This document shows, piece after piece, positions 45,936-54,476 of a DNA stretch of 64,000 nucleotides (within the stretch, counting starts at the first letter, position 1; each line of letters begins with the position of its first letter). The notes below the pieces were generated by a model. The model had not been told where the DNA came from, did no database searches, and saw only the letters and a program-made list of their open reading frames with translations. The stretch comes from Bacteroidales bacterium. GTDB lineage: Bacteria; Bacteroidota; Bacteroidia; Bacteroidales; JAIOZK01. The stretch lies in the NCBI GenBank assembly GCA_021740625.1, contig JAIOZK010000005.1, positions 62,001 through 126,000 of the forward strand, given 5' to 3'. The position numbers and the translations under genes are program-made.

Positions 45936-47600
45936 CTACTTTTTCATGGTTATGTCAGGATTGCTGAGAATTTCCTTATATCTTTCTTCATCCGTGAGTA
46001 AATCAATGGCCGCCTTGATTTCAGGGTCCTCCTGTATAGAAGCCATGATTTTACCTTTTTGATAATAATACCTGCTGGCGATCTCTACTTTGAGCAATTC
46101 TTTTATTTCATCCTGAAACTTTTGCAGGTCTTCGCTTTTGTCATGTTTTATCTTTTCAACAAGGGCCTCATATTCTTCCGCGATGGCATCAAAATACTTT
46201 TCTTCACGGGCTGATTTTTTCAAATCTCTCAGGGCTTTTTCGCTATCAGTAGTATAATCGTATTGTTTATCGGAAATATAATCCCTGAAGTCAGTATAAA
46301 TTTCATCTGTGATCACGAAATCATCAGCGGGGGGTATGCTGTCGTGCTCCAGTGCGAATTTTGTTGCATAATCGAAAATCAGGTGGTTCACATAGAGACT
46401 TAAGGCAATATTACTCAGTTTTTGTTTTTCGAGTACGATATCAGGTTTGATCCCGCGCCCGTCTTTCACTTTCCTGTTGTTTTTTGTTTTATAGACGTGG
46501 ATAAGCGAATCGGGTATTTTAACGGAATGTCCGTTCTCATCTTTGTTTGAATAATCGATCGACTGAATGCAGCGACCGCTTGGGATATAGTATTTGGCCA
46601 CTGTAATCTTGGCCTTGGCATTGTAGCTGAGCGGTACGACATTCTGCACCAATCCTTTTCCATATGTTTGTTGTCCGATAATTACTCCGCGATCCAGATC
46701 CTGCATGGAACCTGATAAAATTTCCGAAGCCGAAGCACTTGTGCCGTTTACCAGGACTGCAATGGGTATCTCTGTATCCAGGGGCTGGAACTGTGTTTTA
46801 TAAACTTTGTTCTTATCCTTAAGCTTCCCTTTGGTACTCACGACCAGTTCACCTTTGTCGATAAAAAGATTTGCAATATTTACGGATTCATTCAGCAATC
46901 CGCCTCCATTTCCGCGCAAATCGATGATCAGGCCGTGGAGTTTATGATCTTTCCGGAGTTCGACGAAAGCTGTTTTAAATTCCTTCCAGGCGTTCTGTGT
47001 AAAACTGGTCAGTTTGATATACCCAATGCCATGATCTAGCATTCCTGAATAGCTGACATTATCAATCTTAATATTTTCACGGGTTAGTTCAACTTCGAAA
47101 GGTTCTTCAAGGCCGGTCCTTTCGATCAGCAGGCTTAGTTTGGAGCCCGGTTGACCTTTTAGGATGTTGCTTACATCTTCAGTATTTTTTCCTTCCGCAG
47201 ACTCACCATTGATCTCCAGGATCTTGTCTCCGGCCATCAATCCGGCTTTTTGTGCCGGAAATCCTTCGTAAGGTTCGGAGATGATCACATACTTATCTTT
47301 CATTTGTATCAGCGAACCGATCCCGCCATATTTGCCCGTTGTCATAAATTTATAGTCTTCAACCTGTGATTCGGGAATATAATTGGTGTAGGGATCCAGC
47401 GACTCAAGCATGGCTTCAATGCCGGTAGTCATGAGTTCTCCTGCCTGGATTTCATCCACATAGTTGGTGTTCAGTTCTTTGTATAAAGTTGTGAGAATTT
47501 CTATGTTTTTTGCAATTTCAAAATTATTATCCTGCGTGAATACCGAGAAAGGCATCAGCATCAGCAAGGCAAGTAAAATTGTTGTCAGTTGTTTTTTCAT
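45936..47600 (-). CDS. S41-family C-terminal processing peptidase
   Basis: 554 aa. A signal peptide (1-22, ending VFTQ) leads to an N-terminal helical segment, a PDZ domain (about 90-165, KYGGIGSLIQ, AGLMAGDKILEINGE) and a Ser/Lys catalytic domain with LVNGTSASASEILSG (nucleophile Ser) and GQQTYGKGLVQ (catalytic Lys). Such proteases trim periplasmic or peptidoglycan-associated proteins. The C-terminal 150 residues are charged and helical. It follows yidD by 22 bases. Confidence 0.93.
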   Translation of the reverse strand: MKKQLTTILLALLMLMPFSVFTQDNNFEIAKNIEILTTLYKELNTNYVDEIQAGELMTTGIEAMLESLDPYTNYIPESQVEDYKFMTTGKYGGIGSLIQMKDKYVIISEPYEGFPAQKAGLMAGDKILEINGESAEGKNTEDVSNILKGQPGSKLSLLIERTGLEEPFEVELTRENIKIDNVSYSGMLDHGIGYIKLTSFTQNAWKEFKTAFVELRKDHKLHGLIIDLRGNGGGLLNESVNIANLFIDKGELVVSTKGKLKDKNKVYKTQFQPLDTEIPIAVLVNGTSASASEILSGSMQDLDRGVIIGQQTYGKGLVQNVVPLSYNAKAKITVAKYYIPSGRCIQSIDYSNKDENGHSVKIPDSLIHVYKTKNNRKVKDGRGIKPDIVLEKQKLSNIALSLYVNHLIFDYATKFALEHDSIPPADDFVITDEIYTDFRDYISDKQYDYTTDSEKALRDLKKSAREEKYFDAIAEEYEALVEKIKHDKSEDLQKFQDEIKELLKVEIASRYYYQKGKIMASIQEDPEIKAAIDLLTDEERYKEILSNPDITMKK

Positions 47601-47622
47601 ATCAATTTATTGTTTTATCGAT

Positions 47623-47844
47623 TCATGGTACGGGGTCATATCCTGATCCTCCCCAGGGATGGCAGCGTGAAAACCTTTTCAGCGAAAGCCAGCCACCTTT
47701 GAAAGGGCCGTGTTTTTTGATTGCCTCCACTCCGTAGGTTGAGCATGTGGGCGTATACCTGCATGAAGGAGGAAAGAAAGGTGAAATGGCCCCCTGGTAA
47801 AATCTGATCAGCAATATGAGTAACTTAGCCAGAATTTTTTTCAT
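47623..47844 (-). CDS. yidD: Membrane protein insertion efficiency factor YidD
   Basis: 73 aa. The motifs [21 protein letters not shown] and [18 protein letters not shown] are diagnostic. YidD is a small amphipathic helper of the YidC insertase at the inner membrane. It overlaps rnpA by 20 bases, the conserved rnpA-yidD order, though yidC does not follow here. Confidence 0.95.
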   Translation of the reverse strand: MKKILAKLLILLIRFYQGAISPFFPPSCRYTPTCSTYGVEAIKKHGPFKGGWLSLKRFSRCHPWGGSGYDPVP

Positions 47845-48217
47845 TATCTTCTATTAAACGATGCATCAAGTCAATTATTTTTTTTTCCATTTCTTTAAAA
47901 GAAGACATTTCTTTTCCCAGGTAAAGAATTCCCAGTGCACAATATTGATCGGTTTTTTCAAGGGATTCGATCATATTATTTTTATTTCTCCTGTAGGCTT
48001 CCCTAATCCTTCTTTTTGTTTTATTCCGGTCGGTTGCTTTTTTCAGTCCTCTGCGGGAAGCACCGATCAAAACTTTCGCCCTGGCTTGCAGGGGTTCTTC
48101 CGTGAAATACCATATGATCTTCAGCGGGTAAATAACAGAGGATTTCCCCCTTTGAAACAAAAATTCAATTTGTTTCTTGCTCTTTAATTTTTCGTCTTTG
48201 TTAAAGGATTGTTTCAA
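47825..48217 (-). CDS. rnpA: Ribonuclease P protein component
   Basis: 130 aa basic protein that assists the RNase P RNA in trimming tRNA 5' leaders. Seen: [14 protein letters not shown] near the start, [29 protein letters not shown], the RNR-like conserved basic helix, and [17 protein letters not shown]. It overlaps yidD downstream. rpmH, which precedes rnpA in many bacteria, is replaced here by hemD and a DUF4271 gene. Confidence 0.94.
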   Translation of the reverse strand: MKQSFNKDEKLKSKKQIEFLFQRGKSSVIYPLKIIWYFTEEPLQARAKVLIGASRRGLKKATDRNKTKRRIREAYRRNKNNMIESLEKTDQYCALGILYLGKEMSSFKEMEKKIIDLMHRLIEDNEKNSG

Positions 48218-48269
48218 CCTTTATATTGTTAAAAATCAGCAATTGGAAAGACCAAGATACAAAAGAATG

Positions 48270-49043
48270 TTATTTCTTTTTTGATTCCTTCTGTATAAAT
48301 TCTTCAATGGCCATGGTCATTGAAGGAGCTGTCTTTGTCGGCGCTTTGATATTTAGTTTGAGCCCTGCATCTGCAACCGCTTTCGAGGTAGTTGGCCCAA
48401 ATGCAGCAATCAGGGTGTCGTTTTGCTTGTATTTGGGAAAATTCTTGACCAGTGATTTTACTCCGCTCGGACTGAAGAATATCAGCATATCATACTGGTC
48501 TATCTTCAGTTGTGAAAGATTGCTGGCAATGGTCCTGTACATAATCGCCTTGTTGTGATCGATCTTGTTTTCTGTGAGAAGTTTTGACAAACTGGCTTTG
48601 TGTATATCCGAGCAGGGCAGCAGGTATTTCTCGTCCTTGTGTTTTTTGATGATATCCACCAGTTCGCTGAAAGTCTGTTTACCATGAAAGATCTTTCTTT
48701 TCCTGTATTGAACATACTTTTGCAAATAAAAAGCAGTGGCTTCTGAAATACAAAAATACTTCAGGGTGTCAGGAACCTCAACCCTGAGTTCATTGCACAT
48801 TCTGAAGAAATGATCAACAGCATTTCGGCTGGTAAAAATAATGGCAGAATGATCCAGGATATTGATCTTGCTTTTTCTGAATTCCTTGGATGTAACACCT
48901 TCAACTTTGATAAATTTATGGAAATCTATGTTCAGATTATACTTTTCTGCCAGGGATCCGTAAGGGGACTTTGCGAGATCGGCAGGCTGAGGTTGTGATA
49001 CAAGTATATTTTTTAGATTTAGCTTTTTCGCTTTCCTGTGCAC
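48270..49043 (-). CDS. hemD: Uroporphyrinogen-III synthase
   Basis: 257 aa counted from a GTG; no ATG is available before the conserved start KNILVSQPQPADLAKSPYG. HemD closes and inverts ring D of hydroxymethylbilane in tetrapyrrole synthesis. The two-domain pattern is visible through DHSAIIFTSRNAVDHFF, YFCISEATAFYLQKY, DMLIFFSPSGVKSLVKNF and LIAAFGPTTSKAVADAGL. HemD proteins are poorly conserved, but these SR/TS motifs are typical. It lies 22 bases after the DUF4271 gene and 52 before rnpA. Confidence 0.88.
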   Translation of the reverse strand: MHRKAKKLNLKNILVSQPQPADLAKSPYGSLAEKYNLNIDFHKFIKVEGVTSKEFRKSKINILDHSAIIFTSRNAVDHFFRMCNELRVEVPDTLKYFCISEATAFYLQKYVQYRKRKIFHGKQTFSELVDIIKKHKDEKYLLPCSDIHKASLSKLLTENKIDHNKAIMYRTIASNLSQLKIDQYDMLIFFSPSGVKSLVKNFPKYKQNDTLIAAFGPTTSKAVADAGLKLNIKAPTKTAPSMTMAIEEFIQKESKKK

Positions 49044-49065
49044 TGTGAATCCTTTTTTTGTGTTA

Positions 49066-49878
49066 TTAATTGGCTTCCAAAATTATCTTTGTCAAGACAA
49101 TAACCGGTAAAATTTCAAAAGTGCAAAGATATAAAAATAAATGCAATTTAGAAAAGTTACTTTCCTGCATGCCTACACTCAACCCCCTGATAATCCATAA
49201 AAAGAACAAAACTATCCAGAGAATGATGCCGACATAAATGAAGATTTTTTTATCAAGATAGATCATCAGTATGATAACAGGAATCAGCATCAGGCCGAAT
49301 ATGCTGAAAAATATGAGCATGTTGTTGTTGTATTCCCTGGATGAATCTGTCGTGTTCATCAGGTAACCGCTGAAGTTCACCGCGATTGCTTTGATTACCC
49401 ACAGTGCTGAGAGGCTCATAAGGATCATGGCAAAGCCTTCGAATCCTTCGGCAAGGAAATTATCCAGGTGATAAAATCCCAGCACATATTGAACAAAAAG
49501 GGAGATTGTACTCAGCGCAATGAACTGCAATATAAGAGCATACCATTTCTTAAATAAACTCCCTTCTTTTAGCAGTTGGTTTGCCTGGCTTTTACTCATT
49601 ACCGAAAGAAAGAACTGCCCGACTCTGTTAAAATTCAGGTACTGTACCATTGTATATATCAGCAAAATGCCAAGCAATAGAATATTGATCCATGCTTGTG
49701 GCTCCTGTTTTATGATTTCAAAATTCTTATTCTGATCTATTTTAACCGGTATGTGTGCTGTTACGGGTTCTGAATTTTTAGGGTTGATGCTGTCAGAAAT
49801 TGCCAGGGTATCGTTCACAAATCCACCCTGATTTTCCCAGGGTACGCTGATCTTTTGTTGAAACTCTTTTTTCAGCAT
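49066..49878 (-). CDS. DUF4271 membrane protein
   Basis: 270 aa counted from ATG 49878 (MLKKEFQQKI), chosen because a -7 box at 49899-49906 lies downstream of the other candidate start at 49917. There are seven predicted membrane helices after a soluble N-terminal 65 residues, including NRVGQFFLSVMSKSQANQLLKEG and the C-terminal LHLFLYLCTFEILPVIVL. This is a Bacteroidota-specific family often found next to hemD; its role is unknown. It heads the nine-gene minus-strand run. Confidence 0.82.
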   Translation of the reverse strand: MLKKEFQQKISVPWENQGGFVNDTLAISDSINPKNSEPVTAHIPVKIDQNKNFEIIKQEPQAWINILLLGILLIYTMVQYLNFNRVGQFFLSVMSKSQANQLLKEGSLFKKWYALILQFIALSTISLFVQYVLGFYHLDNFLAEGFEGFAMILMSLSALWVIKAIAVNFSGYLMNTTDSSREYNNNMLIFFSIFGLMLIPVIILMIYLDKKIFIYVGIILWIVLFFLWIIRGLSVGMQESNFSKLHLFLYLCTFEILPVIVLTKIILEAN

Positions 49879-49898
49879 GGGAATGTGATTATTTATAT

Positions 49899-49906
49899 CA
49901 AATATA
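49899..49906 (-). promoter_or_regulatory. -7 box (TAnnTTTG) for the DUF4271-hemD operon
   Basis: Plus-strand CAAATATA reads TATATTTG on the minus strand, 20 bp upstream of ATG 49878. A second match (CAAAAGTA, 49915-49922) lies just upstream. Confidence 0.45.
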
Positions 49907-49954
49907 TTTAAGGGCAAAAGTAGTGAATATTCGGGCCCGAAAGCCTTATATCAT

Positions 49955-49962
49955 TATATTTG
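49955..49962 (+). promoter_or_regulatory. -7 box (TAnnTTTG) for adk
   Basis: TATATTTG lies 41 bp upstream of the adk ATG, in the divergent gap shared with the DUF4271 gene. Confidence 0.45.
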
Positions 49963-50003
49963 TATGTAGTACGTAATTCATGTATCACTAAAAATATTCC
50001 GGT

Positions 50004-50579
50004 ATGTTCAACATCATTATTTTCGGTCCTCCAGGCTCGGGCAAAGGCACTCAATCTGCCCGGATTGCAGAAAAGTTCAATGTAAAGCATATTTCAACAG
50101 GTGACATACTGCGGGCGGAAGTAAAACAGAAATCAGAACTGGGCAGGCAGGCTCAAACCCTGATGGAAAAGGGAGAGCTGGTTCCTGATGATCTGCTGAT
50201 TAAAATCCTGCATTCATCCATTGAGAAAAACAAAGATGCAGCCGGATTTATCTTTGATGGTTTCCCCAGGACGATCGTGCAGGCAGAAGCGCTTGATGAT
50301 TTGATGAAAGAACTGGAGGAAACCATTGATGTGGTTGTTTCACTGGATGTTCCCGATAATGAGGTTGTTGACCGCTTGCTTAAAAGGGCAGAGATAGAAG
50401 GCAGGAAAGATGATAACAAAGAAACCATCCGGAACAGGCTGAATGTATACAAGGAGCAAACAGCCCCTCTGCTGGCATATTACATGAAACAGGGGAAATT
50501 AGAAAGCATAAACGGGGTGGGTTCAATTGATAAGATCTTTGAGGATGTTGTATCTACCCTTGAAAAATATCTGAGCTGA
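50004..50579 (+). CDS. adk: Adenylate kinase
   Basis: 191 aa, short-lid type; interconverts ATP and AMP with two ADP. The P-loop is GPPGSGKGTQSARIAEKF, the AMP-binding region KHISTGDILRAEVKQ, and FDGFPRTIVQAEALD and RAEIEGRKDDNKETIRNRL give the lid and Arg motifs. The lid lacks the zinc Cys of the long form. It converges with the next gene with a two-base gap. Confidence 0.95.
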   Translation: MFNIIIFGPPGSGKGTQSARIAEKFNVKHISTGDILRAEVKQKSELGRQAQTLMEKGELVPDDLLIKILHSSIEKNKDAAGFIFDGFPRTIVQAEALDDLMKELEETIDVVVSLDVPDNEVVDRLLKRAEIEGRKDDNKETIRNRLNVYKEQTAPLLAYYMKQGKLESINGVGSIDKIFEDVVSTLEKYLS

Positions 50580-50581
50580 GA

Positions 50582-51109
50582 TCAGTCAGCGACTTCCTTA
50601 TTTAATGAATGCATGATCTTTCTGGCTCTGGATTGAAAAGCAGTGGCTGACTCATCAAATTGAAGTTCAATGATGCTTTTTAAAACCGGCTTGAGCTCCG
50701 GGATCATCCGGGAAGCCTGGTATATCAATTCCATGCTCAGGACTTTATGCGCTATATCGGATTTCGGATCTTCCAGCAAATGGAAACAGGCATCAATCAT
50801 AATCCCCAGCGTTCTCTCTGAAAGCTTTTCCAGTTTGCCACTGTACAAATTGAGAAAATTCCGTATGGCCGAGGCATTATTCAGAGATGGAAATCTGCGG
50901 GCAATATCTTCCAGATGAGCCTGTATCAGTTCAGGTGCTTCTTTGCCACAAAGCCAAACCACCCTGGAAGCCCGCATGGCCATCAGGTGGTTTTCAGAAA
51001 AGCTCAATGCGATCATCGGTGGCAAATAGCCGGGATTGTCCCGGACAAACGCAACAGCCAGATCGGCAGTTCTCCTTGAAGTATCCGGTAAAAGATCTTC
51101 AATTTTCAA
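50582..51109 (-). CDS. All-helical repeat protein of unknown function (HEAT-like)
   Basis: 175 aa, predicted entirely alpha-helical with repeats of about 35 residues (PPMIALSFSENHLMAMRASRV, FPSLNNASAIRNFLNLYSG, KSDIAHKVLSMELIYQAS) that resemble HEAT/adaptin repeats. There is no signal peptide. I do not recognise a named family. It starts 14 bases after the acyl-CoA synthetase/GNAT gene on the same strand, so it is probably co-transcribed and may be a partner. Confidence 0.7.
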   Translation of the reverse strand: MKIEDLLPDTSRRTADLAVAFVRDNPGYLPPMIALSFSENHLMAMRASRVVWLCGKEAPELIQAHLEDIARRFPSLNNASAIRNFLNLYSGKLEKLSERTLGIMIDACFHLLEDPKSDIAHKVLSMELIYQASRMIPELKPVLKSIIELQFDESATAFQSRARKIMHSLNKEVAD

Positions 51110-51123
51110 AAGAGTGATGTCTT

Positions 51124-53826
51124 TTAGCTTTGGCTATCAGCCAGTTCCAGTTCTTTTTCAACTTCCACAGAACCATCCGTGTTAAAATGTACCTTAAAAT
51201 CCAGTTTCTTGAATACATTGATCATGGGTTTGTTATCTGTGGTGGTTTGCGCCACGATCTTTTTCAGGTTCCAGATCTTGGCAATTTCAAGGCAGTATTC
51301 CGTTAAGATCGTGCCAAGGTCTCTTTGCTGCCAACGGTCTGTAATCAGTACAGCATATTCTACTGTTTCATGATCGGGATCGGCTATCAGGCGACCCACG
51401 CCGATCAGTCTTTTTCGTCCTTCTTCCATAACCTCGGCAACAATGGCTATTTCTCTTGCATAATCGATGAAGCAGAACTGTGTGGCAATTTCATGTGAAT
51501 CATAATGGAAGTTATACCTGAATCGGCTGTATATGGACTCTTTCGAGCAACTGCCCAGCAGATCAAGCCACTTGGGCTCATCCTCAGGTTTGATGGGTCT
51601 CAGCAATATTTCTGTGCCATCCGAAAGTTTACCTTCTTTCACGTATTTTTCGGGATAAGGATGGATCAGCAGGTGTGAATACTCCGGCAGGTCCTTTCCG
51701 ACAAGTTCCTGGTCGATCACGATGCGGGCGTCAAGTGCCACAGCATCATTCTTGGTGACAATGATGGGATTGATATCAAGTTCTTCGATCTCCGGATAAT
51801 CGGCTGCCAGGTAAGACATCCGTATCATGACTTCGATGATTTTTTCAATATTTTTGCGTTCGCTGCCCCGATAACCTCTGAGCAGAGGATAAATTTTGAG
51901 CGACTTGAGCATTCTGTGTGCCAGTTTCTCATTCAGGGGAGGAAATCCGAGGGTGGTATCGTGGAATAACTCCGCCTGTGTACCGCCCATGCCAACCAGT
52001 AGCACGGTGCCGAAAACAGGATCTTTTTTGATTCCGAGAATCAGCTCAACCGCATCTTTGGTATCGATCATGGGTTGAATGGTAACTCCTTCAATCTTTG
52101 CTTCGGGCATTTCTTTTTTAACATGAATTATCATGCTTTTATATTTTGCCCGGATCATTTCCTCATTTTCAATATTCAAAGCCACCCCGTCAACATCTGA
52201 TTTATGTGTTATGTCGGGAGATTGAATCTTCATGACTACTGGGAAACCAATCTTTTTGGATAGCTTAACAGCTTCTTCTTCATCCTTTGCCAGTTGGGGT
52301 TCGGTGGATTTAATGCCATAACCTTTCAGCAATTCCTTGGAGTGATCTTCTGAAAGGATATTCTCTTTCGGGAAGATGTTTTCCAGGAATTTTGAACGCA
52401 TTTCCTTTCTGTCGTAGTGAAAGGAAACAGGCACGTCCTCAGGAGTTTCAAAAAGGGCTTCCAGGTTTTTTGCGTATACAACCAGGGTCATAAAGGCCCG
52501 GATTGCCTGTTCGGGGGTTTCATAAACGGCAATACCGGAATTGTTAAAGATATTGATTCCGTCGCGCATACTTTTTCCGCCGAGCCAGGCAGCCATGATG
52601 GGTTTGGTCGTATTTTCAGATAGCTTTGCAATCTCTACTGCGGTATTTGTGGGATCGGTCATTGCCTGCGGAGTGAGGATGACCAGTACGGCATCCACCC
52701 CATGGTCCTCCAGGACAATTTTTGTTGCTTCTGTAAATCTTGAAGGCGTTGCATCTCCCAGCACATCTACCGGGTTGCCGTGCGACCAGTAGGGGGGAAG
52801 CAGTTCATTGAGCCTTTGCAGGGTTTCATCAGAAAGCTGACAAAGCTGGCCGTCAAGAGAGATCAGAGCGTCGGTTGCCATAACACCCGGACCACCCGCG
52901 TTGGTAACAATGGCGAGGCGAGATCCTTTTGGGATCCTTTTTCTTCCAACCATGTCGGTAAAATCGAAAATGTCACCGATGTCGAATACCCTGGCAATAC
53001 CGGCTCTTCTGAAAACAGCATTGTAGATGAAATCTTCTGATGCCATGGCACCGGTATGCGAAGCGGCTGCTTTAGCTGATTCAGGGAATCTGCCTGCCTT
53101 GTAAACGATAATGGGTTTTTTCCGGGCGAAAGCACGCGCGGCAGTCATAAAAGAACGTGCTTCGGAAATGGATTCAACATACAGCACAATGGATTTTGTA
53201 TTGGGATCCTGTCCGAAATAATCCAACAAATCACCAAAATTGACATCCATGCTGTTCCCGATTGATACAAAATAACTGAAGCCGATGTTTTCTTCAAGAG
53301 CCCAGTCCAAAACAGAAGTACAAAGGGCTCCCGATTGACTGATAAAGGCAACATGACCGGATTTGGGCATGCTGGCAGCAAAGCTGATGTTCATATTGAA
53401 ACCCGGTACGATCACACCAAGGCAGTTGGGTCCAATAATCCGCATATCGGGAAAATTGTCTTTTTCTTTCTTTACCTGATCCTCGAGTTTTTTCCCTTCT
53501 GGTCCAATCTCCTTAAAACCTGCCGACATGATAATGATGCCGGTGATGCCTGCTTCTCCGCATTCCCTGATCAACTGAGGAACCTGGTTGGCCCCGGTTG
53601 CAATCACGGCCAGGTCTGGTGTTTTGGGGAGGCTTTTTACGTCCGGATAACATTGTATTCCCAAAACAGCTTCATGTTTCGGGTTTACCGGATAAACGAC
53701 ACCTTTAAAACCTCCTCCTACAAGATTGCTTAATGTGATACCACCAACACTTTTGGGATCATTCTTAACCCCAATCAATGCTATTCTTTGTGGTCTGAAT
53801 ATGCTGCTTAGTTTTCTTATGCCCAT
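51124..53826 (-). CDS. ADP-forming acyl-CoA synthetase fused to GNAT acetyltransferase (Pat/YfiQ-like architecture)
   Basis: 900 aa. Residues 1-460 are the CoA-binding and ligase alpha part, with IGPNCLGVIVPG, FISQSGALCTSVLDW and the phospho-histidine motif ASHTGAMASED (His257). Residues 480-700 are an ATP-grasp beta part with SPDITHKSDVDGVAL (second catalytic His) and LLVGMGGTQAELF. Residues 730-890 are a GNAT domain (LRPIKPEDEPKWLDLL, RWQQRDLGTILTEYC). This order matches Salmonella Pat/E. coli YfiQ, which acetylates acetyl-CoA synthetase. Both catalytic His are present, so it could also make ATP from acetyl-CoA. The acs gene lies 2 kb upstream on the same strand. Confidence 0.88.
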   Translation of the reverse strand: MGIRKLSSIFRPQRIALIGVKNDPKSVGGITLSNLVGGGFKGVVYPVNPKHEAVLGIQCYPDVKSLPKTPDLAVIATGANQVPQLIRECGEAGITGIIIMSAGFKEIGPEGKKLEDQVKKEKDNFPDMRIIGPNCLGVIVPGFNMNISFAASMPKSGHVAFISQSGALCTSVLDWALEENIGFSYFVSIGNSMDVNFGDLLDYFGQDPNTKSIVLYVESISEARSFMTAARAFARKKPIIVYKAGRFPESAKAAASHTGAMASEDFIYNAVFRRAGIARVFDIGDIFDFTDMVGRKRIPKGSRLAIVTNAGGPGVMATDALISLDGQLCQLSDETLQRLNELLPPYWSHGNPVDVLGDATPSRFTEATKIVLEDHGVDAVLVILTPQAMTDPTNTAVEIAKLSENTTKPIMAAWLGGKSMRDGINIFNNSGIAVYETPEQAIRAFMTLVVYAKNLEALFETPEDVPVSFHYDRKEMRSKFLENIFPKENILSEDHSKELLKGYGIKSTEPQLAKDEEEAVKLSKKIGFPVVMKIQSPDITHKSDVDGVALNIENEEMIRAKYKSMIIHVKKEMPEAKIEGVTIQPMIDTKDAVELILGIKKDPVFGTVLLVGMGGTQAELFHDTTLGFPPLNEKLAHRMLKSLKIYPLLRGYRGSERKNIEKIIEVMIRMSYLAADYPEIEELDINPIIVTKNDAVALDARIVIDQELVGKDLPEYSHLLIHPYPEKYVKEGKLSDGTEILLRPIKPEDEPKWLDLLGSCSKESIYSRFRYNFHYDSHEIATQFCFIDYAREIAIVAEVMEEGRKRLIGVGRLIADPDHETVEYAVLITDRWQQRDLGTILTEYCLEIAKIWNLKKIVAQTTTDNKPMINVFKKLDFKVHFNTDGSVEVEKELELADSQS

Positions 53827-53889
53827 GATTGATTTATTTGTAATTGATATAGCACATCAATTTGAATGCTATAAGTGTTAATTAATTAA

Positions 53890-53897
53890 CAAATTTA
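53890..53897 (-). promoter_or_regulatory. -7 box (TAnnTTTG) for the synthetase/GNAT gene
   Basis: Plus-strand CAAATTTA reads TAAATTTG on the minus strand, 63 bp upstream of the start. A TTG (plus-strand CAA, 53920-53922) lies at a 22-bp spacing. Confidence 0.4.
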
Positions 53898-53970
53898 CAA
53901 AACATCGTTGTATTATTTTCAATCAGAAGACAAATAAAATAAATTTGCATCCCTTTGCTATGCTCTGGGG

Positions 53971-54378
53971 TGGTTGGTAATAGATGCAAATCCGTGAACA
54001 ATTATTGTTCTGTTCTCACGGATCATCCGTAAGCTGAGGGCATAGTTCCCTCCCGAGGTGAAGGGCTTGATCGTTACCATGGTGGGCATCAGTGTTGTTA
54101 AACTATCCGCAACGAATCTTGTGGGAATTGATGCAACCGACCATGTTAGTGAATGGAAAGAAATTCTTACCGGCATCATTACGCTTGTTGTCATAATTGG
54201 TCTGAATGCATGGAGCAAAGGAAAACTGAAACTTTTCTGTGTTTTGCTGGGGATGCTTTTGGGATATGGTCTTTTATACGGGATCGGCATCATGCGGCAT
54301 ATTCAACATAATCATATTGTCCAGATTAGTTCGGCAAAGAGAATACAGCATATTTCCTTTATTAAGTATCAGCATTAA
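53971..54378 (+). pseudogene. Remnant of an NCS2-family (xanthine/uracil) permease
   Basis: From GTG 54058 an open frame encodes KGLIVTMVGISVVKL, then TGIITLVVIIGLNAWSKGKL and LLGMLLGYGLLYGIGI. This matches the middle helices of NCS2 nucleobase transporters. Reading the same frame upstream gives TIIVLFSRIIRKLRA, a TAG stop (54043-54045), then FPPEV, which continues the family motif FPPxVTG; a TGA (53995-53997) also interrupts it. The N-terminal third and the C-terminal half, with the substrate-binding motifs, are missing. I call it a decayed fragment; the boundaries are approximate. Opposite-strand frames here are not credible. Confidence 0.6.
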
Positions 54379-54476
54379 AAAAAGTGCATACAGTATACTA
54401 TCTGTAAGAAAGCAACTGCATACACTTTTAGTTCCTTACGAATTTTTCAGGCCATTTTGACCTTTACATACACGGG

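Noticed and set aside
53958-54293. Minus-strand frame of 111 codons
   Set aside because: It is opposite the NCS2 permease remnant; no domain, and the plus strand carries a recognisable family motif.
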